In this document: piece after piece, positions 1-6,299 of the stretch | Position numbering within the stretch: position 1 is the first letter of the stretch | How the letters are laid out: the number at the start of each line of letters is the position of its first letter | Program-made: the position numbers and the translations under genes | NCBI GenBank assembly: GCA_022562795.1 | Contig: JADFOP010000017.1 | Location: 1 to 36,034, forward strand | Direction: 5' to 3' | From: Nitrospinota bacterium | GTDB taxonomy: Bacteria > JADFOP01 | DNA: 36,034 nucleotides | Notes under the pieces: generated by a model | Told to the model about the DNA's origin: nothing | Database searches by the model: none | Seen by the model: the letters and a program-made list of their open reading frames with translations, nothing else

Positions 1-43
1 CCTTTCCTTGAGTTTTTGCGAGACGGACCGGCGAGCTGTTCAC

Positions 44-80
44 AAAAAAACCGCACGGCGTACAACAGACGCCTGTGCGG
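44..80 (-). terminator. Rho-independent terminator on the minus strand with no matching gene
   Basis: On the minus strand, 80-70 pairs with 60-51 (CCGCACAGGCG with CGCCGTGCGG, one bulged base) around a 9-nt loop, and a run of seven T follows (50-44). This is a textbook intrinsic terminator. A minus-strand transcript should reach it from the right, but no credible minus-strand gene lies between 81 and 784. It could serve a degraded gene, an unrecognised small RNA, or work bidirectionally for a plus-strand gene left of the window. Confidence 0.7.
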
Positions 81-784
81 TGGCCTGTCGTTCTTGCGTC
101 GTTCTTGCCTAGTCTATCTCTTGCTCTCCAAACAATAGGACAAATGTCGGAAGAAAGCAAGACTTATTTTTGGGTCTTAGCGGATAATATTTTCCCAGGT
201 AATCTTAACTCTGGCCATCAACCGGATTGTTTTGACCTGGACGCCTACCTAAAGACTAAAGGTTAAACTATATATAACGTTCTGAAGTCGGAACCACCTG
301 ATGGCGTGGCGAGAGTGCATATTTCATCTGAAATTGCCCCTGAGCCCCAACGGTCACGAGTGATGATTACATCGTGAAGTTGATATACGGGTTGCCCTTG
401 ATTGAATAAAATTAATGGGGCCGGGTAGGTGTCCTGCCTTTTCCGGCGGCCGTCCGTAGGCCCCCCCAAGACATACCACTAACCTATCAGGTAAAAGTCA
501 ATGGCTCAAGTTAAAGGCCAACGGTCCTAACATGGAAGAAATAGAGCGGGACATCAGGAAAATGTGGGGCGTGGCTTCACTCCCGGTATCATTGGGCCAC
601 ACAGTGACAGGGTAGGCGTCCAACAACGGTTTATCGAATCGAGCCCCATGTGATTGAGTGGAGGCGAAGGGGGAACGGTGACGTTCTATTCCTTTTGGAA
701 GGACAAACTATCCCTTTGGCAAGCGCAACTTGAATGCATGCGGTTGCCGAGTGTCAAAAAGAGAGCTTGAGGGTCCGTACTACC
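81..784. other. Gene-poor decayed region
   Basis: No open frame here looks like a conserved protein. The stretch contains a short copy of the mosaic repeat (198-219 and 231-283), a degenerate comM-like sequence just after it, and a displaced piece of the same repeat (318-375). A 27-codon frame at 532-615 on the plus strand (starting MEEIERDIRKMWG) reads like protein but ends early and may be a gene remnant. I see nothing else I can name. Confidence 0.5.
231..283 (+). repeat. Mosaic repeat, copy 1 core
   Basis: This 53-bp core, from TTTGACCTGGACGCC to TATATATAACGTTCT, recurs almost unchanged at 1331-1383 and 2463-2516. A second shared block, beginning GGTAATCTTAACT, lies just upstream at 198-219 and matches 2324-2345. 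Here the middle block found in copy 3 is missing and instead appears downstream at 318-375, so this copy is rearranged. The sequence after the core, around 284-320, weakly resembles the comM fragment that follows copies 2 and 3. Confidence 0.8.
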
Positions 785-1057
785 CTATGAGGCAGCGTTC
801 TTGAGCGCCTTAGCCGCCTTGAAAGTAGGCACCCGCCGGGCCGGAATGTGAATAGGCTGACCCGTTTGAGGGTTGCGGCCCATCCTGGCGGCTCGATTAG
901 AGATGCCGAAGGTTCCGAGGCCGGCGAGGGCGATTCTTCCCCCTCCACCCAAAGTGGTCTGGATGGAGTTGACGATGTAATCCACCGCTTGGCCTGCCTT
1001 CGCCTTGGTGATGCCGCACTCATTAGCGAGGAGACTGACGAGTTCCGCCTTGGTCAT
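785..1057 (-). CDS. HU family DNA-binding protein
   Basis: This encodes a 90-residue HU/IHF-family protein, a dimeric nucleoid-associated protein that bends DNA. It starts MTKAELVSLLANECG, has the helical N-terminal half, and carries the family signature around residues 46-70, including GLGTFG and the RNPQTGQPI arm that enters the minor groove. I chose the ATG at 1057 because AAGGAG lies about six bases upstream and the length is typical; a longer frame starting at 1183 would add 42 residues unlike HU. It sits alone in a degraded region, so it may be a chromosomal HU paralogue or belong to a lost mobile element. Sequence alone does not separate HU from IHF here. Confidence 0.95.
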   Translation of the reverse strand: MTKAELVSLLANECGITKAKAGQAVDYIVNSIQTTLGGGGRIALAGLGTFGISNRAARMGRNPQTGQPIHIPARRVPTFKAAKALKNAAS

Positions 1058-1151
1058 TTCCTTCTCCTTCGTTCCATGGAGAAGAGCGCTTAAAAATGAC
1101 TCCCGTTGCACGCTGGCCGAGCGGACATGACTCCCTCTATGGTAACTCACA

Positions 1152-1183
1152 ATTATAAGACGACACATGGAACCACTTGTCAA
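1152..1183 (-). promoter_or_regulatory. Possible promoter of the HU gene
   Basis: On the minus strand a perfect TTGACA (1183-1178) precedes a perfect TATAAT (1157-1152). The 20-bp spacer is longer than the usual 16-18, so the pair may not work as one promoter. It lies about 95 bases upstream of the HU start. Confidence 0.4.
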
Positions 1184-1270
1184 GCAAAAAATGCCGTCAC
1201 GACGGGCTTTCCGCCCGACCTGCTCCTTCTGAGGGCCGAAGGGAGATTAGCTTAAGCTGAGGCGTTAGGG

Positions 1271-1383
1271 GCAACTTCATCGTAAATCCTAACTTGGCAT
1301 GGGCAAGCTGGAAGGCCAGGACCGGGTTGATTTGACCTGGACGCCTACCTAAAGACTAAAGGTTAAACTATATATAACGTTCT
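1271..1383 (+). repeat. Mosaic repeat, copy 2
   Basis: These 113 bp match 2403-2516 with only a handful of differences and include the core shared with copy 1. The following bases, about 1377-1420, read in one frame as NVLLIGPLGTG then VLARS, close to the [13 protein letters not shown] Walker A region of ComM but with the lysine region deleted. The element therefore again ends against comM-like sequence. Confidence 0.8.
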
Positions 1384-1470
1384 GCTCATCGGCCCCCTGG
1401 GGACGGGCGTGCTCGCGCGATCCTTAGTGTAAGGCTACTCCTGCCTCGCCCACCACCAAGCTGGTTTCCG

Positions 1471-1818
1471 CTATCCCCATATAGTGTAGTTCCTATCGAC
1501 TATATCTGAGCCAGTTGCTGTGGGCGGCCATTCCCGCTCTGTATCAATGAGTTCTTCCTTCAGGGTTTTATCGTCCTTAACAATCGCTATGTACAGGAAT
1601 TTGCCTGTGGGGCTATGGCCCTTCGCCTCTTCGTAAGAAAAGGGTCCTAGCCTGTAAAGCTTGTCTCTGCTGTCACCGTAGCCCAGGATATATTTCACGC
1701 CTGCCTCTTTGGACCCCACCGGTGGTTTGCTGGGCAGCTGCAACGTAGCCGAACCGGTGGGGTGGTTGAAACGGACCACAAAAGATAGAAAAATTTCTGA
1801 CACATTATGTTCGCTCAT
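1471..1818 (-). CDS. Hypothetical protein, 115 aa
   Basis: I do not recognise this protein. It starts MSEHNVSEIFLSF and has no signal peptide or membrane segment. The composition looks soluble and mixed, with a central stretch KYILGYGDSRDKLYRLGPF followed by FSYEEAKGHSPTGKFLYIAIV, compatible with a small alpha/beta fold. The start at 1818 is favoured by GGGGAAGGA about eight bases upstream; a frame from 1854 would add 12 residues. It follows the 80-residue gene on the same strand after 62 bases that hold a 5-bp hairpin (1861-1874), so the two probably form an operon. Good ribosome sites and intact frames argue these are real genes in an otherwise eroded region. Confidence 0.6.
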   Translation of the reverse strand: MSEHNVSEIFLSFVVRFNHPTGSATLQLPSKPPVGSKEAGVKYILGYGDSRDKLYRLGPFSYEEAKGHSPTGKFLYIAIVKDDKTLKEELIDTEREWPPTATGSDIVDRNYTIWG

Positions 1819-1880
1819 GTTGAATCCTTCCCCTACCCCTGCCGCGCCCACCATCAGGCGACCCTATTGAGGGTAGAGCC

Positions 1881-2123
1881 TCAAGGCGGGCCCTCCTCTC
1901 GATCCACCCAAAACTTTCCCATGGAGATGGAGCGCTTGATTGCTTCGCCCTTGTCTTTACAAACATGTGATTCTTGGTCCTTCACGACCTTCTCTAGTGT
2001 TTTTCCCGCTTCGTACTTCCAAGCTCTAAACCGGGCAATCCAGCCACCTCCATCAGGGTTTCTGACCGGCATAGCCTTGATAATATGGTTCCTGTATTTG
2101 ATTTTATCTATATCCTCAGCCAT
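1881..2123 (-). CDS. Hypothetical protein, 80 aa
   Basis: I do not recognise this small protein. It starts MAEDIDKIKYRNHIIKAMP, continues with VRNPDGGGWIARFRAWKYEAGKT, and ends in a charged tail. The pattern of a short beta-rich segment with GGGWIARF, followed by a helix, resembles many small antitoxin-like or phage-derived proteins, but that is only an impression. GGAGGAGGG lies just upstream of the ATG at 2123, which decided the start; a frame from 2240 lacks such a site. It is the first gene of a likely two-gene minus-strand unit with 1471-1818. Confidence 0.6.
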   Translation of the reverse strand: MAEDIDKIKYRNHIIKAMPVRNPDGGGWIARFRAWKYEAGKTLEKVVKDQESHVCKDKGEAIKRSISMGKFWVDREEGPP

Positions 2124-2165
2124 TAAAAGCCCTCCTCCGTGCCCAGGCACGCTCTTTGCTACGCG

Positions 2166-2177
2166 CGTGCGCGCACG
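2166..2177. promoter_or_regulatory. 12-bp GC palindrome upstream of the small-gene pair
   Basis: CGTGCGCGCACG is a perfect palindrome 43 bases upstream of the start at 2123. It may be an operator, but alternating GC sequence of this kind can also arise by chance in a GC-rich genome. I found no clear promoter next to it. Confidence 0.25.
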
Positions 2178-2323
2178 TTCTTTGATATAAGGTTGCGGCT
2201 GGGCAGAAACCTTCTTTGCCACGATGTGACCTGCCCCCATTCATTGTACCACCTTTAGAGTTAGAGTTTGGTGGTTTTTCGTCTCCCTATGAGCTGGTCT
2301 TGGCCACAGGTTCGATTATCCTA

Positions 2324-2516
2324 GGTAATCTTAACTATGGCCATCCGACCGAAAAGTTCATATTTCAACAGTTATTGCCCCTGAGGTCTAATCGAGTCAG
2401 TAGCAACTACATCGTAAATCCTAACTTTGCATGGGCAAACTGGAAGGCCAGGACCGGGTTGATTTGACATGGACGCCTACCTAAAGACTAAAAGGTTAAA
2501 CTATATATAACGTTCT
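2324..2516 (+). repeat. Mosaic repeat, copy 3 (fullest)
   Basis: This copy joins three blocks in one order: 2324-2345 (shared with 198-219), 2359-2415 (shared in diverged form with 318-375) and 2403-2516 (shared with 1271-1383, core 2463-2516). It runs without a gap into a comM fragment at 2509. I find no terminal inverted repeats or target duplications, so I cannot assign it to a known transposable-element class. Confidence 0.75.
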
Positions 2517-2670
2517 TCTTATCGGCCCGCCGGGGGCGGGCAAGAGCATGCTGGCAAAGCGCCTGCCGACGATCCTTCCGGCCATGAGCCTGGAAGAGGC
2601 GATCGAGGCTACAAAAGTCCATTCCGTAGCGGGCCTGACCCGGAGCAATGGCGCCCTCATCACGCGGTGG
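2509..2670 (+). pseudogene. Fragment of ComM/YifB-type Mg-chelatase-like AAA+ ATPase
   Basis: Reading from 2509 gives 54 codons starting [20 protein letters not shown], then [20 protein letters not shown] and AGL. This is the Walker A region of the ComM/YifB family, helicase-like ATPases that aid branch migration in natural transformation. A stop codon lies a few codons upstream, the family's next segment (the RPFRSPHH region) is lost after about 2670, and no start is present. Only the P-loop part of the roughly 500-residue family remains, so this is a pseudogene piece. Similar but worse fragments follow repeat copies 1 and 2. Confidence 0.8.
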
Positions 2671-2837
2671 CCAAGCGTTTGCGCGCCGGGGCGTTTGAAT
2701 TTGCGTCGCCCGGGGTCGTCTCCCTCCTTATCTGAGAGGCGAGGATTATCGAATCGAAGGCGTCCGGGCATATCATCAACGCCGCCTTGGGTAGTTGACA
2801 AGGCCCTATCTTAGATGGTAGAAGAAAGCCCCGATTG

Positions 2838-2857
2838 GGCCCGCCCTAGGGCGGGCC
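2838..2857. promoter_or_regulatory. 20-bp perfect palindrome upstream of the bio operon
   Basis: GGCCCGCCCTAGGGCGGGCC is a perfect inverted repeat about 90 bases upstream of bioF. No T-run follows on either strand, so it is a poor intrinsic terminator. A TTGACA at 2795-2800 lies just upstream, so an operator or attenuator role for the bio genes is possible. It does not resemble the known BirA operator half-sites. Confidence 0.4.
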
Positions 2858-2943
2858 TTGCACTATTCGGGGGCCGCCGAGAGTGCAGCCGCCCCTCTTT
2901 TTGGAGGCCGCGCTCGTGCTCCATTCCTTAATTGAGACCATCG

Positions 2944-4146
2944 ATGAACGCTGAGCCTGATACCGCCAGCGCGCCCTGGGCCAGGGCCCTAGAGGCGTTA
3001 GAGCGTCGGGGCCGCAGGCGCAGGATGCGAATAGTCGATCTTGGAGAGGACGGCCGCTGGGTGGTTGACGGCCGGCCCGTAATCCACCTCTCCAGCAACG
3101 ACTACCTGGGTCTCGCCCGACACCCGGCCGTGTTGGAGGCTGCCGAGGCGGCCCTTCGCCGCTGGGGGGCCAGCGCGTCATCGGCCCGGCTCATCGCGGG
3201 GAACCTCGAGCCTCACCGGGAGATCGAGGAGGCCCTGGCGGCGTTCGAAGGGACCGAGGCGGCCCTGCTATACTCGACGGGCTACATGGCCAACGTCGGG
3301 GTCATCGGCGCGATCGTCGGGCCGGGCGATGCGGTTTACTCCGACGAGCTCAACCACGCCTCCCTGATCGATGGCTGTAGGCTGGCGGGAGCAAAGCTAC
3401 GGACCTATCCCCACGCCGACGCCGGGGCCTTGGAGGCGATGCTGGCTGAAGATGAAGAGGCAGGCCGGTATCGAAGGCGGCTTCTCGCCACCGACGGGCT
3501 TTTCAGCATGGATGGAGACGTTGCTCCCCTGGCCTCCCTGGTAGATATAAAGGAGAGGTACGGCTGCTGGATGCTGGTCGACGAGGCCCACGCCACGGGG
3601 GTCCTGGGGGAGGGGGGTCGCGGGAGCATCGAGCAGTGCGGGGTGAGCGGCCGGGTGGAGTTCGTCGTGGGCACCCTGGGAAAAAGCCTGGGGAGCTTCG
3701 GCGCCTACGTGGCCGCCGAGCGGGACGCCATTGACTACCTGGTAAATCGGTCGAGGAGCTTCATCTTCACCACCGCTCCTCCTCCGCCGGTTGTAGCAGC
3801 CGCCCGGGCCGCCCTTGCGGTGCTCGAGGCCGAGCCCGAACGAAGGGAGCGCCTCTGGGAGAACATCCGCCGGATGGCAGGGGGCCTTGAGGCCATAGGC
3901 GCCGAGACGATGGGATCCACCACACAGATTTTTCCCCTCCTTGTGGGCGGCGACGCCGAGGCCATGGCCTTCAGCGACGCTCTTTTGGAGGCGGGGCTCT
4001 TCGCCCAGGGGATTCGGCCGCCGACGGTGCCCAAGGGGACGGCGCGCCTTCGCCTCACCGTGACGGCGGCTCTGGGGTCGGACGAGATCGGCCGCGCCCT
4101 TGAGATTATTGAGAAGGTGGGCAGGCGGCAGGGGGTGATTCGTTGA
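2944..4146 (+). CDS. bioF: 8-amino-7-oxononanoate synthase
   Basis: BioF condenses pimeloyl-ACP or pimeloyl-CoA with L-alanine to give 8-amino-7-oxononanoate, the first committed ring-precursor step of biotin synthesis. It is a PLP-dependent alpha-oxoamine synthase in the cytoplasm. The 400-residue protein has the family motif SSNDYLG near residues 50-56, VDEAHATGVLG around 212-222 (cofactor-binding Asp213 and His216), and GTLGKSLGSFGAY with the PLP lysine near residue 247. The ATG at 2944 is preferred over an in-frame TTG at 2932; neither has a strong ribosome site, so the start is uncertain by four residues. The stop overlaps the TTG start of bioA, which implies translational coupling. 2-amino-3-ketobutyrate ligase is a close relative, but the neighbours settle the call. 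Confidence 0.96.
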   Translation: MNAEPDTASAPWARALEALERRGRRRRMRIVDLGEDGRWVVDGRPVIHLSSNDYLGLARHPAVLEAAEAALRRWGASASSARLIAGNLEPHREIEEALAAFEGTEAALLYSTGYMANVGVIGAIVGPGDAVYSDELNHASLIDGCRLAGAKLRTYPHADAGALEAMLAEDEEAGRYRRRLLATDGLFSMDGDVAPLASLVDIKERYGCWMLVDEAHATGVLGEGGRGSIEQCGVSGRVEFVVGTLGKSLGSFGAYVAAERDAIDYLVNRSRSFIFTTAPPPPVVAAARAALAVLEAEPERRERLWENIRRMAGGLEAIGAETMGSTTQIFPLLVGGDAEAMAFSDALLEAGLFAQGIRPPTVPKGTARLRLTVTAALGSDEIGRALEIIEKVGRRQGVIR

Positions 4147-5507
4147 GCCGGGGCGAGGAGCACCCTTTGGAGCGGGCCGACAAGGCCTACGTCTGGCATC
4201 CCTTCACGCAGATGTCCGAGTGGGCGGCCGAGAGGCCCATTATCATCGAGAGCGGCGAAGGGGCGACCCTGACCGACATCCACGGGGTCACGTACCTCGA
4301 CGGGGTGAGCTCCCTCTGGGTCACCGTTCACGGCCACCGCCACCCGGAGATCGACCAGGCCATACGCGACCAGCTCGATAAGGTGGCTCACTCCACCCTG
4401 CTGGGGTTGGGCAACGTTCCGGCCGTGGAGTTCGCCGAGGCCCTCGTCGCCGAAGCCCCACCGGGCCTCACCAAAGTCTTCTACTCCGACGACGGCTCCA
4501 CGGCGGTCGAGGTGGCCCTCAAGATGGCTTTTCAGTACTGGCGGCGTCGGGAGCCGGAGAGCCGCCGCACCCGCTTCGTGAGCCTTAGGGGCGGCTACCA
4601 CGGCGACACCTTGGGGGGGGTGAGCGTGGGTGGCATCGACCTCTTCCATGCGGCCTTCCGCCCGCTGCTTTTTCCCACCGAGCAGATCCCTGGCCCGTAC
4701 TGTTACCGTTGCGAGCTGGGGCTCACCTACCCGGAGTGTGAGCTCGCATGCGCTGAGGCCTTGGGCCCCGCGCTGGAGCGTCTTGAGGGGGAGGTGGCGG
4801 CGGTCATCGTCGAGCCGGTGGTCCAGGGCGCTGCGGGGATGGTCACCGCCCCGCCCGGGCACCTTCGCAAAATTCGTGAGCTCTGTGATGCTCACGGGAC
4901 CTTGCTCATCTGTGACGAGGTGGCGACGGGGTTCGGCCGCACGGGGACCATCTTTGCCTGCGAGCAAGATGGGGTGAGTCCCGACATCCTTTGTTTGGCC
5001 AAGGGTATCACGGGGGGCTACCTTCCCCTCGCCGCGACCCTTGTGACCGAAGAGATTTACGAGGCCTTCCTCGGGTCATATGAGGATCAGAAGACCTTTT
5101 TCCACGGCCACTCCTATACGGGCAACCCCTTGGGGTGCGCGGCCGGGCTTGCGAGCCTCAGAATTCTCCAGCGCCCGGCTACAAAGGGTCATCTGAAGGC
5201 CCTTATCGAAAGGCTGGCCTTGGGGCTGGAGCGTATCCGGGGGCTGGCCCACGTAGGAGAGGTCCGCCAGCGGGGTCTGATGGTCGGCATCGAGCTGGTC
5301 CGAGACAAGGAGAGCCGAGAGCCTTACGGGTGGGAGGAACGGATGGGCATCAAGACCATTCTGGAGGCTCGCGCCCAGGGAGTCATCCTTCGTCCTCTCG
5401 GCAACGTAATCGTGCTCATGCCACCCGTGGGTATGACCCTTGAGCAGTGCGACAGGCTCCTTGAGGTGACCGAGGCCTCCATCCAGGCGGCAACAGAGGA
5501 GGAATAA
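4143..5507 (+). CDS. bioA: Adenosylmethionine-8-amino-7-oxononanoate aminotransferase
   Basis: BioA transfers an amino group, normally from S-adenosylmethionine, to 8-amino-7-oxononanoate to form 7,8-diaminononanoate, the second step after BioF. The 454-residue protein is a class III PLP aminotransferase. It has the early WHPFTQM motif (residues 19-25), FYSDDGSTAVEVALKMA around residues 114-130, ICDEVATGFGRTG, and the PLP lysine in CLAKGITGGYLPLA near residue 287. The start is a TTG whose bases overlap the bioF stop, consistent with coupling; a GGGGGTG stretch lies just upstream. The length is slightly above the usual 425-450. Whether SAM or lysine is the amino donor cannot be read from the sequence. 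Confidence 0.97.
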   Translation: MSRGEEHPLERADKAYVWHPFTQMSEWAAERPIIIESGEGATLTDIHGVTYLDGVSSLWVTVHGHRHPEIDQAIRDQLDKVAHSTLLGLGNVPAVEFAEALVAEAPPGLTKVFYSDDGSTAVEVALKMAFQYWRRREPESRRTRFVSLRGGYHGDTLGGVSVGGIDLFHAAFRPLLFPTEQIPGPYCYRCELGLTYPECELACAEALGPALERLEGEVAAVIVEPVVQGAAGMVTAPPGHLRKIRELCDAHGTLLICDEVATGFGRTGTIFACEQDGVSPDILCLAKGITGGYLPLAATLVTEEIYEAFLGSYEDQKTFFHGHSYTGNPLGCAAGLASLRILQRPATKGHLKALIERLALGLERIRGLAHVGEVRQRGLMVGIELVRDKESREPYGWEERMGIKTILEARAQGVILRPLGNVIVLMPPVGMTLEQCDRLLEVTEASIQAATEEE

Positions 5508-5512
5508 TAGGG

Positions 5513-6229
5513 GTGAGCCGGGGACTTTTTGTCACGGGGACTGATTCGGGGGTCGGAAAGACCCTCGTTGCCGGCGGCATAGCGGCGGCCCTCTCCGCCC
5601 GGGGGGTTGATGTGGGAGTGGTGAAGCCCGTCGAGAGCGGCTGCGTTCGGACCTCCAACGGGCTTTTCCCGGCCGACGCCGCCTTCCTCAAGCGGATGGC
5701 CGGCGCACAAGAGCCCTTGGAGGCCATCTGCCCTGTGCGGCTTGAGGCTCCCCTCGCCCCCGCCGTGGCAGCGGAGCGCGAAGGGGTGACGATCAGCCTT
5801 GAGGAGCTGGAGGCAGCCGTCCGGGCGGTCGCTTCGGGCCATGCCTTCACCCTGTGCGAGGGGGCCGGGGGTCTCTATGTCCCCCTCGACGACGACAGAG
5901 GATGCGTCATCCACCTTATCGAGAGAGTCGCATTTCCTGTCCTCGTTGTGGGTCGGCTGGGCCTGGGGACCATCAACCACACGACCCTTACCGTGCGGGC
6001 ACTCCAGGTCGCCGGAGCGTCGGTGGCCGGAATAGTCCTCTCCCAAACCGCTCCAGTGCGAGGTCAGGCGGAGGAGACGAATCCGGGCGTGGTTGAGGGG
6101 TTGACGGGCATTCCCCTCCTGGGCGTTGTTCCCTATCTGGAGGAGTTCAGTGACGGACAACGGATAGAGCGGGGGGTCCTGGCAGGAGTCATCGAAGAGG
6201 TGCTCGACCTCAGCATGGTTTTAATGTAA
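5513..6229 (+). CDS. bioD: Dethiobiotin synthetase
   Basis: BioD uses ATP and carbon dioxide to close the ureido ring of 7,8-diaminononanoate, giving dethiobiotin. The 238-residue protein has the P-loop GTDSGVGKT at residues 9-17, KPVESGC with the conserved substrate-binding lysine near residue 37, and CEGAGGLYVPL around residues 114-124. The start is GTG at 5513, preceded by GGAGGAATAATAG, five bases after the bioA stop. bioF-bioA-bioD form one operon; bioB, which completes the pathway by sulfur insertion, is not in the window, nor are bioC and bioH. The AT-rich end of the gene leads directly into the promoter region of the next gene. Confidence 0.97.
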   Translation: MSRGLFVTGTDSGVGKTLVAGGIAAALSARGVDVGVVKPVESGCVRTSNGLFPADAAFLKRMAGAQEPLEAICPVRLEAPLAPAVAAEREGVTISLEELEAAVRAVASGHAFTLCEGAGGLYVPLDDDRGCVIHLIERVAFPVLVVGRLGLGTINHTTLTVRALQVAGASVAGIVLSQTAPVRGQAEETNPGVVEGLTGIPLLGVVPYLEEFSDGQRIERGVLAGVIEEVLDLSMVLM

Positions 6230-6299
6230 TATATAAGGTCAACGATTATAATTAATTGATAATTAAGATTATAACTTACCGCATAGTGGAGCATTAAAT
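6230..6299 (+). promoter_or_regulatory. AT-rich spacer, likely promoter of the branching enzyme gene
   Basis: These 70 bases are about 75% AT in a GC-rich setting. They contain TATAAT at 6247-6252, TATAAC at 6272-6277 and a repeated GATTATA. No good -35 box sits at the right spacing, so only the region, not the exact promoter, is supported. Confidence 0.35.

Larger units (their letters stand above)
1058..1470. other. Intergenic region with repeat copy 2
   Basis: Between the HU gene and the unknown gene at 1471 lie the HU leader and promoter candidate, a short GC hairpin near 1203-1217 without a T-run, repeat copy 2 (1271-1383), and a short degenerate comM-like segment (about 1377-1420). I see no protein gene. 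Confidence 0.5.
2124..2943. other. Intergenic region with the fullest repeat copy and a comM fragment
   Basis: This 820-bp stretch holds the leader of the small-gene pair, the fullest copy of the mosaic repeat (2324-2516), a clear comM pseudogene fragment (2509-2670), a TTGACA (2795-2800) with only a poor partner box, and a 20-bp GC palindrome before bioF. An 83-codon frame at 2216-2467 runs through the repeat and is not considered coding. Confidence 0.5.

Noticed and set aside
75-266. 63-codon plus-strand frame running into repeat copy 1
   Set aside because: It begins inside the terminator hairpin and ends in the repeat; no conserved protein features.
1058-1183. HU start extended to 1183
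   Set aside because: The extra 42 residues do not fit HU, and the promoter candidate overlaps that part; the ATG at 1057 has an excellent ribosome site.
2216-2467. 83-codon plus-strand frame through repeat copy 3
   Set aside because: The frame is not kept in the other repeat copies and has no ribosome site or known motif.
3735-4967. 410-codon minus-strand open frame opposite bioF and bioA
   Set aside because: It overlaps two well-conserved genes, has low-complexity Arg/Ala/Gly composition, and arises from GC-rich codons on the other strand.
5324-6160. 278-codon minus-strand frame opposite bioA/bioD
   Set aside because: It is antisense to conserved coding sequence with no recognisable domain.
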